A stretch of DNA of 34,069 nt from JAJTHC01 sp044358835 (GTDB lineage Bacteria > Cyanobacteriota > Vampirovibrionia > Vampirovibrionales > JAJTHC01): contig JBIKNF010000013.1 in assembly GCA_044358835.1 (NCBI GenBank), forward strand, positions 1 through 34,069. Direction: 5' to 3'. The notes under the pieces are model-generated. The model was not told where the DNA came from and did no database searches. It saw nothing but the letters and a program-made list of their open reading frames with translations. Of this stretch, positions 1 to 7,342 are shown in pieces; the stretch's first letter is position 1, and the number at the start of each line of letters is the position of its first letter. Position numbers and translations under genes: made by a program.

Positions 1-113
1 TTCCGAGACATTTTGCGCACGGCAGGAACAGAAGAGAAGCGAGAGGGGTGGGATTCTTAAGGGAGGGGGGCGACCAAGACCCTCCCTCCCTTAAGCCGCC
101 TTTAGAGGTATCG

Positions 114-139
114 GAGACCTTTGGCGGAGCAAAGGTCTC
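114..139. repeat. Perfect 10-bp hairpin
   Basis: Arms GAGACCTTTG (114-123) and CAAAGGTCTC (130-139) enclose the loop GGCGGA. It lies 120 bp beyond the glgX stop codon and could be part of a transcript-end structure, but no T-run follows on either strand. Confidence 0.55.
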
Positions 140-170
140 TGATGACGACCAGCGTTAAACGGAACAAGAA

Positions 171-210
171 AGCCCCCTCACCCCAGCCCTCTCCCAGAGG
201 GAGAGGGAGC
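171..210. repeat. CCCTCACCCC...CTCTCCC/GGGAGAG intergenic repeat
   Basis: A C-rich lead (CCCCCTCACCCCAG) is followed by a hairpin with arms CCCTCTCCC (187-195) and GGGAGAGGG (199-207) around a 3-nt loop. Sequences of this shape recur as short dispersed intergenic repeats in many bacterial genomes; that is recalled knowledge, not a search. Only one copy is seen in this window. Confidence 0.5.
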
Positions 211-258
211 TAAACATCCAAGCACCAGCTCAAAAAGGGAGCAAGAAAACCCAAAAAA

Positions 259-2481
259 CTACACCAGTGACGTTGAAAACAATCCTTGGCCAAAGCTTCC
301 CTTCGGCGGTGGCGTCTTCATTTTCAACACCACCATGCTTTTTGCCAAAATCGGGAAAAGCGTGTGGGGCATCCATTCCACCTGTTCAAAGCGGGGTACA
401 CCATTGGCGGATGCCGTGTCGATCAACACTTCCCACGGGGTTTGATCGCTACGATGGGTGGGCAGGTAAAACTGTTGGTCCGTGGGTTGATCGTTAATCA
501 GTAATAACACGCTTGAAAAATCGGCGTTGGGGTCTTCGCAAAACTTGCGGTTGGCTTTTCCGTCAATTAATAGGCCCATGCACCGCAGGCTGGGGTTATG
601 CCAATCTTCAATGGAAAGGGGGTTGCCGGTGGCTTTCCACCACGTGACATCTGGAATACCACTTTTTGGGCTAGGCGTTCCTGTGAAAAAGGTTCGGCGC
701 TTAAAGGCCGCCAAACTCTGCCGAACTTGAATGGCCTTGCACGTAAAGTGAAAGAAGTCTCGTTTTTCGGGCTTGTTTTCAAACTCCCAATCCAACCAAG
801 AAAGTTCGTTGTCTTGACAGTAGGTGTTGTTGTTGCCTTGTTGCGTTCGGCTTAACTCATCGCCAGCTAGGAGCATGGGCGTCCCCACAGAAAAGAGCAG
901 GGTCGTCATTAAATTACGCTTACGTTGCTGGCGTTCCGCGAGGATGTCCGCATTTTCGGTTGGGCCTTCGGCTCCGCCATTGTAACTGCGGTTGTCGTTG
1001 GTGCCGTCTCGATTCTGTTCACCGTTGGCGTCGTTATGTTTGCCGTTGTAACTCACCAAGTCTTCTAGGCTAAAGCCGTCGTGACAGGTGACAAAGTTCA
1101 GGCTATTATACGGGTGCCTGCCGTTATGTTGAAACAAATCACTAGATCCTGCTAAACGTGTGGCCAGTTGATTCAACGTGGCATGCTGTTGGTTCCAAAA
1201 CGCGCGCACGGTGTCTCGGTAGCGCCCATTCCATTCGGACCACCCCAAGGGGAAGTTGCCCACTTGGTAGCCCCCCACGCCCGTGTCCCACGGTTCGGCG
1301 AATAGCTTGACGCGTTTGAGTATAGGATCCTGCGCGATGGCTTGAAAGAAGGCGGATTTGGTGGAAAAGTCAAAGTGTTCGCGCGCCAAAGCAGAGGTTA
1401 AATCAAAGCGAAAGCCATCCACATGCATTTCACTCACCCAATAACGCAGGCTATCTAGAATCAGGGTCAAGGCGGGGGTGCTGGTGCTGTCTAAGGTATT
1501 GCCACAGCCTGTAAAATCCATGTAAAAACGACTCGCTTCAGGCACTGTTCGGTAATAGGCGTGATTGTCAATGCCTTTCCAACTCAGGGTAGGCCCCATG
1601 TGGTTGCCTTCACAGGTGTGGTTGTAAACGACATCTAGCACAACTTCAATGCCCGCTTTGTGCAAACTACGCACCATGGATTTAAACTCACGGGCGACTT
1701 CATGCGGATCTTTGGTCATGGCGTAATACGGGTGGGGTGAAAAATAGTTCAGCGTATTGTAGCCCCAGTAATTGACCAAGTCAGTGTCTTTGAGGTGAGG
1801 TTCGTCAATAAAGGCATGCACAGGCAAAAGTTCAAGGGTGGTAATGCCCAGTTCTTTGTAGTATTGAATCATCGAATCGCTGCCTAAGGCGGCGTAGGTG
1901 CCTCTCATGGGGGTGGGCAAGGCAGGATTTAACATGGTGGTGCCTTTGACGTGGGTTTCCAGCACAATGGTGTTTTCCATGGGGATGTTGGGGGCGGTGT
2001 CATCTCCCCAAGAAAAGGCATCGTCTATCACCACGCCTAGGGGGGCGTAAGGCGCGGAATCTCGGTTGTCAAGCGCATAGTCTTGCTTGGCATGCCCGAT
2101 TTTATAGCCGTAGAGCACCTCAACATCTTTGACTTGGCGGGCCACCGCCTTGGCGTAAGGATCCAACAGCACTTTGCGCGGGTTAAAACGTTGCCCATGT
2201 TCAGGGTCGTAATTGCCATGAACACGGTAGCCGTAAAGCTGACCGGGTTGGATGCCTTCAATATAAATATGCCACACGTGATTGGTTTTGGTGTGCAGGG
2301 GCAGGCGAATTGATTCGCGACGAGATTTTACGCCGTCAAAGAAACAGAGTTCCACTTTGCTGGCTTGGGACGAAAAAATAGCGAAGTTCACCCCACACCC
2401 GTCGTAAGACGCACCCAGTGGGTAGGGTACGCCTTTTTGAGTCATGAGTTCGCCGTATCGTTTTTTGGGAATGCCGTACAT
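259..2481 (-). CDS. glgX: Glycogen debranching enzyme GlgX (GH13 isoamylase type)
   Basis: Hydrolyses alpha-1,6 branches of glycogen or limit dextrin in the cytoplasm. An N-terminal carbohydrate-binding (CBM48-like) region begins at VPYPLGASYDGCGVNFAIFS. The GH13 barrel motifs follow in order, in the numbering of the longest frame (start 2595): region I DVVYNH (321-326), region II DGFRFD with nucleophile D398, region III AEPWD with acid E434, and region IV CHD with D506. All catalytic residues are intact. The open frame extends to 2595, but family members begin about 10 residues before PLGA, so ATG at 2481 (AGG 10 nt upstream) or 2445 is more likely; neither has a strong ribosome binding site. 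At about 740 aa the length is normal. It follows the small membrane-protein gene and is probably co-transcribed with it. No other glycogen genes are in the window. Confidence 0.93.
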   Translation of the reverse strand: MYGIPKKRYGELMTQKGVPYPLGASYDGCGVNFAIFSSQASKVELCFFDGVKSRRESIRLPLHTKTNHVWHIYIEGIQPGQLYGYRVHGNYDPEHGQRFNPRKVLLDPYAKAVARQVKDVEVLYGYKIGHAKQDYALDNRDSAPYAPLGVVIDDAFSWGDDTAPNIPMENTIVLETHVKGTTMLNPALPTPMRGTYAALGSDSMIQYYKELGITTLELLPVHAFIDEPHLKDTDLVNYWGYNTLNYFSPHPYYAMTKDPHEVAREFKSMVRSLHKAGIEVVLDVVYNHTCEGNHMGPTLSWKGIDNHAYYRTVPEASRFYMDFTGCGNTLDSTSTPALTLILDSLRYWVSEMHVDGFRFDLTSALAREHFDFSTKSAFFQAIAQDPILKRVKLFAEPWDTGVGGYQVGNFPLGWSEWNGRYRDTVRAFWNQQHATLNQLATRLAGSSDLFQHNGRHPYNSLNFVTCHDGFSLEDLVSYNGKHNDANGEQNRDGTNDNRSYNGGAEGPTENADILAERQQRKRNLMTTLLFSVGTPMLLAGDELSRTQQGNNNTYCQDNELSWLDWEFENKPEKRDFFHFTCKAIQVRQSLAAFKRRTFFTGTPSPKSGIPDVTWWKATGNPLSIEDWHNPSLRCMGLLIDGKANRKFCEDPNADFSSVLLLINDQPTDQQFYLPTHRSDQTPWEVLIDTASANGVPRFEQVEWMPHTLFPILAKSMVVLKMKTPPPKGSFGQGLFSTSLV

Positions 2482-2627
2482 GTATGGGTTGCCTATTCTA
2501 TGCCTATTCTCTCTTGACGGTTTGCTGATGTGAAAGTCGCACGATGCCAAAGGCGTCTGGCACGAAAGGACAGTCGTTGAATTACTATACAACATTTCAC
2601 GAAAAAAGGGAAAGTCCTCGTGGTTTG

Positions 2628-3053
2628 TTACATATCTTCGACGGAGGCAGTGGCATTAACCGCTTGACGCGCGGGGTTCACTTCCGCCACAGGCGAGGCA
2701 GACGCGGGGGCGTCTTTTTCAAGGGCAGGGAGTTCCTGCGGCAAAGCTTTTACAGGGGAAGAAGCCGTCGATTTTTGGGCTTTTTTACGCTTTTTACGGG
2801 CTTTGGGGCGGGGCGCATACCAAATGTGGCCAATCAAGTAACCCAGCACATACATCACGCCTGTGCCCAATAGGGCCAGACCCACAGAATCAGGGTGAGG
2901 CAACCCGCTCAAAAACTCAGGAAAAATCAACAACACAAAGGTCAGACTGCCTGCAATGCACCCCCCCCGCATGGCCATCTCTTCTTGTAACGCTTTAGGC
3001 GCGAGCATGGGGGATTCAAGCGACGCTTCTTCATGCGTGTGTTCTGTCGACAT
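2628..3053 (-). CDS. Small two-helix membrane protein, unknown function
   Basis: I do not recognise the family. The protein is about 141 aa from ATG at 3053, chosen because GGGAG lies 9 nt upstream; an in-frame ATG at 3095 lacks this. An acidic, His-containing N-terminus is followed by two hydrophobic segments (GGCIAGSLTFVLLIFPEFL and VGLALLGTGVMYVLGYLIG), then a strongly basic stretch (RPKARKKRKKAQK) and a low-complexity Ala/Pro tail. By the positive-inside rule the basic tail should be cytoplasmic. It sits 32-146 nt upstream of glgX, depending on the glgX start, and on the same strand, so the two may form an operon. No function should be assigned on that basis. Confidence 0.7.
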   Translation of the reverse strand: MSTEHTHEEASLESPMLAPKALQEEMAMRGGCIAGSLTFVLLIFPEFLSGLPHPDSVGLALLGTGVMYVLGYLIGHIWYAPRPKARKKRKKAQKSTASSPVKALPQELPALEKDAPASASPVAEVNPARQAVNATASVEDM

Positions 3054-3291
3054 CTGCCTAGTCTCCCTGTCTTGCGTGGCGTTTAATGCAAACACGCTTT
3101 AGCCGAATGCTTTATTAAAGTGATTTTCAATGAGTGTAGGTTCCTTTACTATAGCCATTTTTAGGGGAGTGATGCATCGATTTTTCGCTAAACTCGATTG
3201 ATTGTTTGAGACTGCTGGGCAAACGTTTAAAGCGAGTCTTAAGTTTTTTTTAATAAATCAATAGGAAACAGATCTAAAAAATGTGCTAAAC

Positions 3292-3297
3292 TATAAT
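3292..3297 (+). promoter_or_regulatory. Candidate -10 box for sod
   Basis: A perfect TATAAT lies 59 nt before the chosen superoxide dismutase start. The region at the right distance for a -35 box (around 3268-3274) is a poor match, so the assignment rests on the -10 box and the very AT-rich context. Confidence 0.4.
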
Positions 3298-3355
3298 TTT
3301 ATAGAATATAAAAGTCTATGTTTGAATAATGGATTGGTTAAAAAAGGAACACCCC

Positions 3356-3958
3356 ATGACCACTGCAACTGCCTTTGTTTATGACGCAAAAACCTATGCT
3401 TCTGAAGGGTACAACGGCCTTTCAAAAGAACAGTTGGAACAGCATTTTAAGCTCTACCAAGGCTATGTAAACAATACCAATATCGTTGCTTCAAAAATCG
3501 CTGCCTTGGTGGAAGCCGGTGAGATTAACACCCCTGAATACAACGAACTCAAGCGTCGCTTTGGTTTTGAATATTCGGGCATGCGTTTGCATGAATACTA
3601 CTTTGGCAATTTAACGCCTCAAGGTGGGGGCGCGTTGTCTGAAGAATCCACGTTGTATCGAAAATTAGTGGAAGATTTTGGTTCCTACGCCAATTGGGAA
3701 AAGGATTTTAAAGGCACCGGCTTAATGCGCGGTATAGGCTGGGCTGTTTTGTATCAAGATCCTGAATCCAAGCGTTTGCAAAACTTCTGGATTAGTGACC
3801 ATGAAAATGGCCACCCCGCAGGCTTTACCCCTGTTTTGGTTATGGATGTATGGGAACATGCCTTTACGGTTGATTACAAACCCACGGAAAAGGGGCTGTA
3901 TATTGGCGCCTTTTTCAACAACATTGATTGGTCGGCAGCGGAAGCACGTTTGGCGTAG
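3356..3958 (+). CDS. Superoxide dismutase, Fe/Mn family (divergent)
   Basis: Converts superoxide to oxygen and hydrogen peroxide using a mononuclear Fe or Mn centre, presumably in the cytoplasm since no signal peptide is seen. In the numbering of the longer frame (start 3329) the probable metal ligands are H39 (QHFKLYQGYVNN), H88 (RLHEYYFGNL), D173 and H177 (MDVWEHAFTVDY). The C-terminal DVWEHA block is the family signature. The segment after the first ligand histidine is one residue shorter than in classic SodB and lacks its KHH motif, so this is a divergent branch; Fe or Mn cannot be decided by eye. ATG 3356 is chosen over 3329 because AAAAAGGAA lies 7 nt upstream. Length is about 200 aa, normal for the family. 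Confidence 0.88.
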   Translation: MTTATAFVYDAKTYASEGYNGLSKEQLEQHFKLYQGYVNNTNIVASKIAALVEAGEINTPEYNELKRRFGFEYSGMRLHEYYFGNLTPQGGGALSEESTLYRKLVEDFGSYANWEKDFKGTGLMRGIGWAVLYQDPESKRLQNFWISDHENGHPAGFTPVLVMDVWEHAFTVDYKPTEKGLYIGAFFNNIDWSAAEARLA

Positions 3959-4031
3959 TGCGTTCTTGCCCTCGCACACCTATGGTAGAAAATGTATTTT
4001 TTTGAAAAAGACTTTTTTTTTCAAGTGGGTG

Positions 4032-4040
4032 TGTTATAAT
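4032..4040 (+). promoter_or_regulatory. Extended -10 promoter for ferredoxin
   Basis: TG-T-TATAAT (TATAAT at 4035-4040) is an extended -10 element 85 nt before the ferredoxin start. Upstream is a long T tract rather than a good -35 box, which fits an extended -10 promoter. Confidence 0.5.
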
Positions 4041-4124
4041 GAATGATGTCTGAAATAGATTTTTTGTTGTCTGATAAATATGAAGTGTCTGATTGTTTGG
4101 ACCTTGAACATGGAGAGTTAAATT

Positions 4125-4373
4125 ATGCCTTTTGTAATTGGTGAAGCTTGTGTTGGTGTAAAAGACAAAGCCTGTGTCGGCGTGTGCCCCGTTGATTGTA
4201 TTTACGAATTTGACGGTGAGCCTCAATTGTACATTCACCCCGATGAATGTATTGAATGTGGCGCGTGCGCCCCTGTTTGCCCTGTTAATGCCATTTTTAT
4301 GGACGGTGAAATGCCCGCAGGTCAAGAAAAATTTGTGCAATTGAATGCAGACAAATGCGAAGAACTGGCCTAG
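4125..4373 (+). CDS. fdxA: Ferredoxin with two Fe-S clusters, FdxA-like
   Basis: Small acidic electron carrier of 82 aa. Cysteines C9, C17, C21 and C25 and then C42, C45, C48 and C52 form two cluster motifs; the seven-residue gap between C9 and C17 matches the 7Fe ([3Fe-4S][4Fe-4S]) ferredoxins of the FdxA/Azotobacter FdI kind. The text VKDKAC, CPVDCIYE and YIHPDECIECGAC is close to that family. A GGAGAG lies 7 nt before the ATG. It has its own extended -10 promoter and a strong terminator, so it is probably monocistronic. Whether both clusters are 4Fe or one is 3Fe cannot be settled from sequence. Confidence 0.92.
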   Translation: MPFVIGEACVGVKDKACVGVCPVDCIYEFDGEPQLYIHPDECIECGACAPVCPVNAIFMDGEMPAGQEKFVQLNADKCEELA

Positions 4374-4423
4374 AAAAATTACCCTAGTGAAGCGCTAGCT
4401 TGTTTTGCGTTCGTACTCGTTTT

Positions 4424-4461
4424 AAAAAACCGCCCCTTCTTAGTGAAGGAGGCGGTTTTTT
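4424..4461 (+). terminator. Rho-independent terminator after ferredoxin
   Basis: The stem is CCGCC+CCTTC against GAAGG+A+GGCGG (one bulged A), with loop TTAGT, followed by TTTTTT. It starts about 50 nt after the ferredoxin stop codon. Confidence 0.85.
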
Positions 4462-4553
4462 GGTGACTTGCGGGTGGGCGACTGGCCCTGTGTGAGTGAT
4501 ACTGCGGGAATTACGCTATACTAGGTTTTTTCTTAAATAGGTTCGGGAAAGCT

Positions 4554-5816
4554 TTAGGCAACAACGACGTCTTTGTCCTTTTTGTCGTCTTTTTCAACAC
4601 CTTGATTGTTGTATTCTTTCTTAAAGGCATCTAATAAGAATCCACTGGTGACTTTTTCTTGTTCATTGGTGGTTTCAGATTTTTTTGCGACGTTGAATTC
4701 GTACATAATCAAGCCCCGTTTGTTTTTACGAGCATGAAGGGTAATGTTTTCATAACCATCGCCCGTTTTATTGGGGGCTTTGATGACGATTTGGTATTGG
4801 TTGGTAAATCCACCGTCGGACGTTCCTGTTTCTTTGGAAACGGTGACTGAACCGCCGTTTGGCAGTGCTTCACTGTCGCCCGGTTTAACGGTTTTTCCAC
4901 CGACGCTGACTTTACCTGAAGCATCGCCTTTGACGCTTTGACCGTTAACGTCGTAGTTAAACGCTTTCATAAAGACGTTTTTCGGGTCGCGACGGTCCAT
5001 TTCAACGCTTAAAGAAGAAGTCGAATCTTTAAAGACGGTGCCACTGTGCACTTCTTCTTGCTTGGTGACTTGACCCTTGCTGTTGCGTGTGACAAAAACA
5101 GGATCGCCATGGGCGTTAATTTCAAGCTTGGTGTACACCGTACTTTTTTCATCAGTGGTTTCGGTTTTGGTTTCGCAGACTTCAGGTGCCGTTTCTTTGA
5201 CGGTTTCTACTGTTTTTTCGGCCTTTTTACCCTTAAAGAGCTTCGGCAGGAAAAATATAGCGCCTAATGCAGCAGCCCCAATTCCTGCAATCAGACCCCA
5301 ATTCGTGCCTTTGTTCTTGAGCTTTGTTTCAGGTTTATGTTTAGGTGGATCAGGAAGTTTGATTTCAGGGCACTTGGGAGGCTCTGGTGGCGTCGGAGGT
5401 TGGGGTGGCGTCGGAGGAGTAGGAGGAGTCGGTGGTTGTGGGTAATACTTGTTGAGGGTTAAGTTTAAGTAATTATAATAGTTCTTTAAATCAACATTGG
5501 TTTCAGGGGCGAAGATTTGCGAACTCGCGTCCGTGACGTTGGCGGTTTTAGACGCATCCGTGTAGTTTTGGGTATTCTGCCAACTAGACGGCGTGTTGGC
5601 ATATTCAGGGTAATACCCCCCCAAATAACCCGTCGCTGAAGGGTTGCCAGAGGGTTGCGTCATACTCGTGGTGGCTAACGGAATACCTCTACCATAGGGG
5701 GAAAGACTCCCCACAGCGAAGGTCGTGTTGGGGTCGCTTAAAGGCAGAGGATTTGGATATCCGGTGTTGGTGGAGCCCATGGCTGACCATGGGTCGGAAG
5801 CGGAGGTAAACATCAT
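4554..5816 (-). CDS. Pro-rich single-pass membrane protein, unknown function
   Basis: I do not recognise the family. The protein is about 420 aa from ATG 5816 (AGGA 10 nt upstream; a second ATG follows at 5813), although the frame is open to 5885. In the longest-frame numbering it has an N-terminal Ser/Thr/Asn/Tyr-rich part without a signal peptide (24-149), a (PPT)n proline-rich spacer (150-183), and a basic KHKPETKLKNK stretch. One hydrophobic helix follows (196-214, WGLIAGIGAAALGAIFFLP), then a KGKKAEK stop. The C-terminal domain of about 200 aa (245-443) is rich in short beta-like segments and Gly/Lys, ending in a charged KDDKKDKD tail. The layout suggests a surface or envelope protein with a proline spacer beside the membrane anchor. 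It is flanked by its own AT-rich upstream region and no operon partner. Confidence 0.75.
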   Translation of the reverse strand: MMFTSASDPWSAMGSTNTGYPNPLPLSDPNTTFAVGSLSPYGRGIPLATTSMTQPSGNPSATGYLGGYYPEYANTPSSWQNTQNYTDASKTANVTDASSQIFAPETNVDLKNYYNYLNLTLNKYYPQPPTPPTPPTPPQPPTPPEPPKCPEIKLPDPPKHKPETKLKNKGTNWGLIAGIGAAALGAIFFLPKLFKGKKAEKTVETVKETAPEVCETKTETTDEKSTVYTKLEINAHGDPVFVTRNSKGQVTKQEEVHSGTVFKDSTSSLSVEMDRRDPKNVFMKAFNYDVNGQSVKGDASGKVSVGGKTVKPGDSEALPNGGSVTVSKETGTSDGGFTNQYQIVIKAPNKTGDGYENITLHARKNKRGLIMYEFNVAKKSETTNEQEKVTSGFLLDAFKKEYNNQGVEKDDKKDKDVVVA

Positions 5817-5885
5817 CGGGGATGATCCTTTCTTAGGGGTTTTTTTTACAGGGAAATTTGATTGAAGCGCTAAGCATCGCCACAA

Positions 5886-6175
5886 AATACGCGGGGATGT
5901 TGAGCAGGGAGAAAAACATAAATAAGTGATTTATACTTTAATAAACAATTTATAAAGCCCCAAATTGCCTAATGTAAATAAATTGTTATATTTAAAAAAC
6001 AATTTAAAGTAAAACGCCTTCTTTTGGCGCGTCACTCGATATAAAAGGGAACAAACAATCCCAAAAATCGTGCACTTTAGCCACTGGGCAAAGGAGTTAA
6101 AAATAGGGTATACTGAAAAAGAGTGGCTTTTCTCAACAGGCCTTCATCCCCCAGCAAATTCCTTGAAAACCGAGT
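5886..6175. other. AT-rich intergenic region with repeated AACAATTTA motif
   Basis: No credible gene. The 9-mer AACAATTTA occurs at 5944-5952 and 5998-6006, with its reverse complement TAAATTGTT at 5979-5987; the last two form a perfect 9-bp inverted repeat. The region lies upstream of the Pro-rich membrane protein gene (minus), so the repeats could be regulator sites. A TATACT at 6109-6114 on the plus strand is a possible -10 box, but no plus-strand gene follows it. Confidence 0.5.
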
Positions 6176-6316
6176 AAAAAACCGACTTTTGTGGCCAGAA
6201 AACCGACTTTTGTGGGCCAAAAACCGACTTTCGTGGGCCAAAAACCGACTTTCGTGGGCCAAAAATCGACTTTCGTGTGTCAAAAAACCGACTTTCGTGT
6301 GTCAAAAATCGACTTT
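6176..6316. repeat. 21-bp tandem repeat (minisatellite), about 7 copies
   Basis: The unit AAAAACCGACTTTCGTGGGCC recurs with CCGAC/TCGAC at 6182, 6203, 6224, 6245, 6266, 6288 and 6309. The spacing is 21 nt throughout except one 22-nt step. The first copies carry TTTTGTG, later ones TTTCGTG, and the last GTGTGTC in place of GTGGGCC, so the array shows graded divergence. Because 21 is a multiple of 3, both strands give repetitive open frames (KPTFVGQ-like and ESRFLAH-like), but neither has a credible start or ribosome binding site. The array sits just beyond the 3' end of the 128-aa gene. Confidence 0.9.
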
Positions 6317-6329
6317 CCGACACACGAAA
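6293..6329. repeat. 11-bp inverted repeat at the end of the minisatellite
   Basis: TTTCGTGTGTC (6293-6303) pairs perfectly with GACACACGAAA (6319-6329) around a 15-nt loop. It immediately follows the stop codon of the 128-aa gene on the minus strand and might act as a transcript-end hairpin, but it lacks a clear T-run. Confidence 0.5.
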
Positions 6330-6716
6330 TTAGGACGTTTCTTTATCTTTCGAACACGATAACGTTTCTTTGGCAGCATCGTTTTTCACAAGGGCTTGTA
6401 CAAATTTCTGCCCCTCCAAAAACTCCACAAAAGAAGGGAAACGACACAACTCGTCAAAGCCATATATCAGGGCATCGGCGTCTTCAAAAAAATCGCGAAT
6501 CCACCCCTGCACCGCCAAACGCCACGCGTCAAAGGCATCACGATTGACGACCGCATAGAGGGTTTCAGTACTTTGCCAATCCCCAATAAGTTTAGCTGGG
6601 GCTTTTTGCTTGCTGGCAAACACCGCATTGCCTTGATTGAGAAGGGCTTCAAACGTCCTGTTGTAGGCGGTTTCGTCTATTTTTGACTTGCGTTTGGCGT
6701 GGATTTCTAAGCTCAT
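6330..6716 (-). CDS. Hypothetical 128-aa protein coupled to hisH
   Basis: I do not recognise the family. The protein is soluble and mixed helical, with no membrane segment or motif that I can name; FEDADALIYGFDEL and FPSFVEFLEGQKFVQAL look like amphipathic helices. Its ATG overlaps the hisH stop codon in an ATGA arrangement, so it is translated as the last gene of the histidine operon. The final ~9 codons (SCSKDKETS) and stop are encoded by a sequence almost identical to the terminal repeat of the 150-bp elements elsewhere in the window. The original C-terminus may therefore have been replaced. Confidence 0.65.
   Translation of the reverse strand: MSLEIHAKRKSKIDETAYNRTFEALLNQGNAVFASKQKAPAKLIGDWQSTETLYAVVNRDAFDAWRLAVQGWIRDFFEDADALIYGFDELCRFPSFVEFLEGQKFVQALVKNDAAKETLSCSKDKETS
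6345..6361 (+). repeat. Solo terminal repeat of the 150-bp element family
   Basis: ATCTTTCGAACACGATA matches the right terminus of the element at 9811-9961 (ATCTTTCGAACACTATA) at 16 of 17 positions. No internal core is found beside it; the space where the element body would lie holds the 21-bp tandem array. Confidence 0.55.
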
Positions 6717-7342
6717 GGGGTGGCGTTTACCGTTAGATTTTCAAGCCAATGGCGCAGTAATTCATGCCCAAAGGCGCCACTTTTTTCCGGATGAAATTGA
6801 AACGCCGTGATGTTTCCCTGCCGAACCGCCCCACAAAATTCGGTGCCTTGGTACTCGCTTCTATAAAGCACGACGCTAGGATCGCTGGGTTGGGCATAAT
6901 AGGAGTTTACGTAGTAAACAAAGCCTTCTGGGGCATTTTCTTGCTGAGCTTTAATGTAATTCCAGCCGATTTGAGGCACTTTGGCCCCTTCAAAATCTGT
7001 GGGAAAGTGACGCACAACGCCTTTGAAAAAGCCCAAACCTGACACTTCAGGGCTTTCTTCGCTGGATTCAAACAAGACTTGCAAACCCACGCAAACGCCC
7101 AAAAATGGTACTTTTTCGTCCATGACGGCTTGCGTTAAGGGGGCCAAAAACCCGCGTTGTTTGAGGCCTTGCATAATGGCCCCAAAGGCGCCAACGCCCG
7201 GTAAAATCACAGGATGCTTGCCCGAGGGGAAAGAGCCGTCGATAGTGCCTTTGAGCACGGTATAGGGGATTTCGCAACGTTCTAGGGCGCGCAATAAACT
7301 GCCTACATTGCCCCCGCCGTAATGCAGTACTTCTACGAGCAT
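6713..7342 (-). CDS. hisH: Imidazole glycerol phosphate synthase, glutaminase subunit HisH
   Basis: Glutaminase subunit that delivers ammonia to HisF for ring closure in histidine synthesis. It is a class I amidotransferase of 209 aa. The oxyanion segment is PGVGAFG (48-54), the nucleophile is C84 in GVCVGLQ, and the H184/E186 pair lies in FQFHPEKSG; all catalytic residues are present. GAGG lies 7 nt before the ATG, which is inside the 3' end of hisB (10-nt overlap). Its partner hisF is not in the window. Confidence 0.95.
   Translation of the reverse strand: MLVEVLHYGGGNVGSLLRALERCEIPYTVLKGTIDGSFPSGKHPVILPGVGAFGAIMQGLKQRGFLAPLTQAVMDEKVPFLGVCVGLQVLFESSEESPEVSGLGFFKGVVRHFPTDFEGAKVPQIGWNYIKAQQENAPEGFVYYVNSYYAQPSDPSVVLYRSEYQGTEFCGAVRQGNITAFQFHPEKSGAFGHELLRHWLENLTVNATP

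Larger units (their letters stand above)
1..258. other. Gene-free left edge with three hairpins
   Basis: No credible coding region is seen here. The stretch holds three separate inverted repeats: an 11-bp arm pair at 57-67/84-94, a 10-bp perfect hairpin at 114-123/130-139, and a 9-bp hairpin at 187-195/199-207. All lie downstream of the glgX stop codon on the minus strand, so they could mark the transcript end, although none has a clean T-run after it. The boundary of whatever gene lies to the left is outside the window. Confidence 0.6.

Noticed and set aside
2544..2873. 109-aa Arg/Gly-rich plus-strand frame
   Set aside because: It is antisense to the small membrane protein gene and the start of glgX, and its composition reflects the codons of the opposite strand.
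3915..4340. 141-aa minus-strand frame over the ferredoxin gene
   Set aside because: It is antisense to the clear ferredoxin gene and its promoter region, with no recognisable domain.
6176..6316. CRISPR array
   Set aside because: The units are directly contiguous 21-mers with no unique spacers, and no cas genes are present.
6123..6362. Open frames across the 21-bp tandem repeats encoding KPTFVGQ or ESRFLAH repeats
   Set aside because: A 21-nt period keeps any frame open automatically on both strands; there is no ribosome binding site, and the frames are equally open in several registers.
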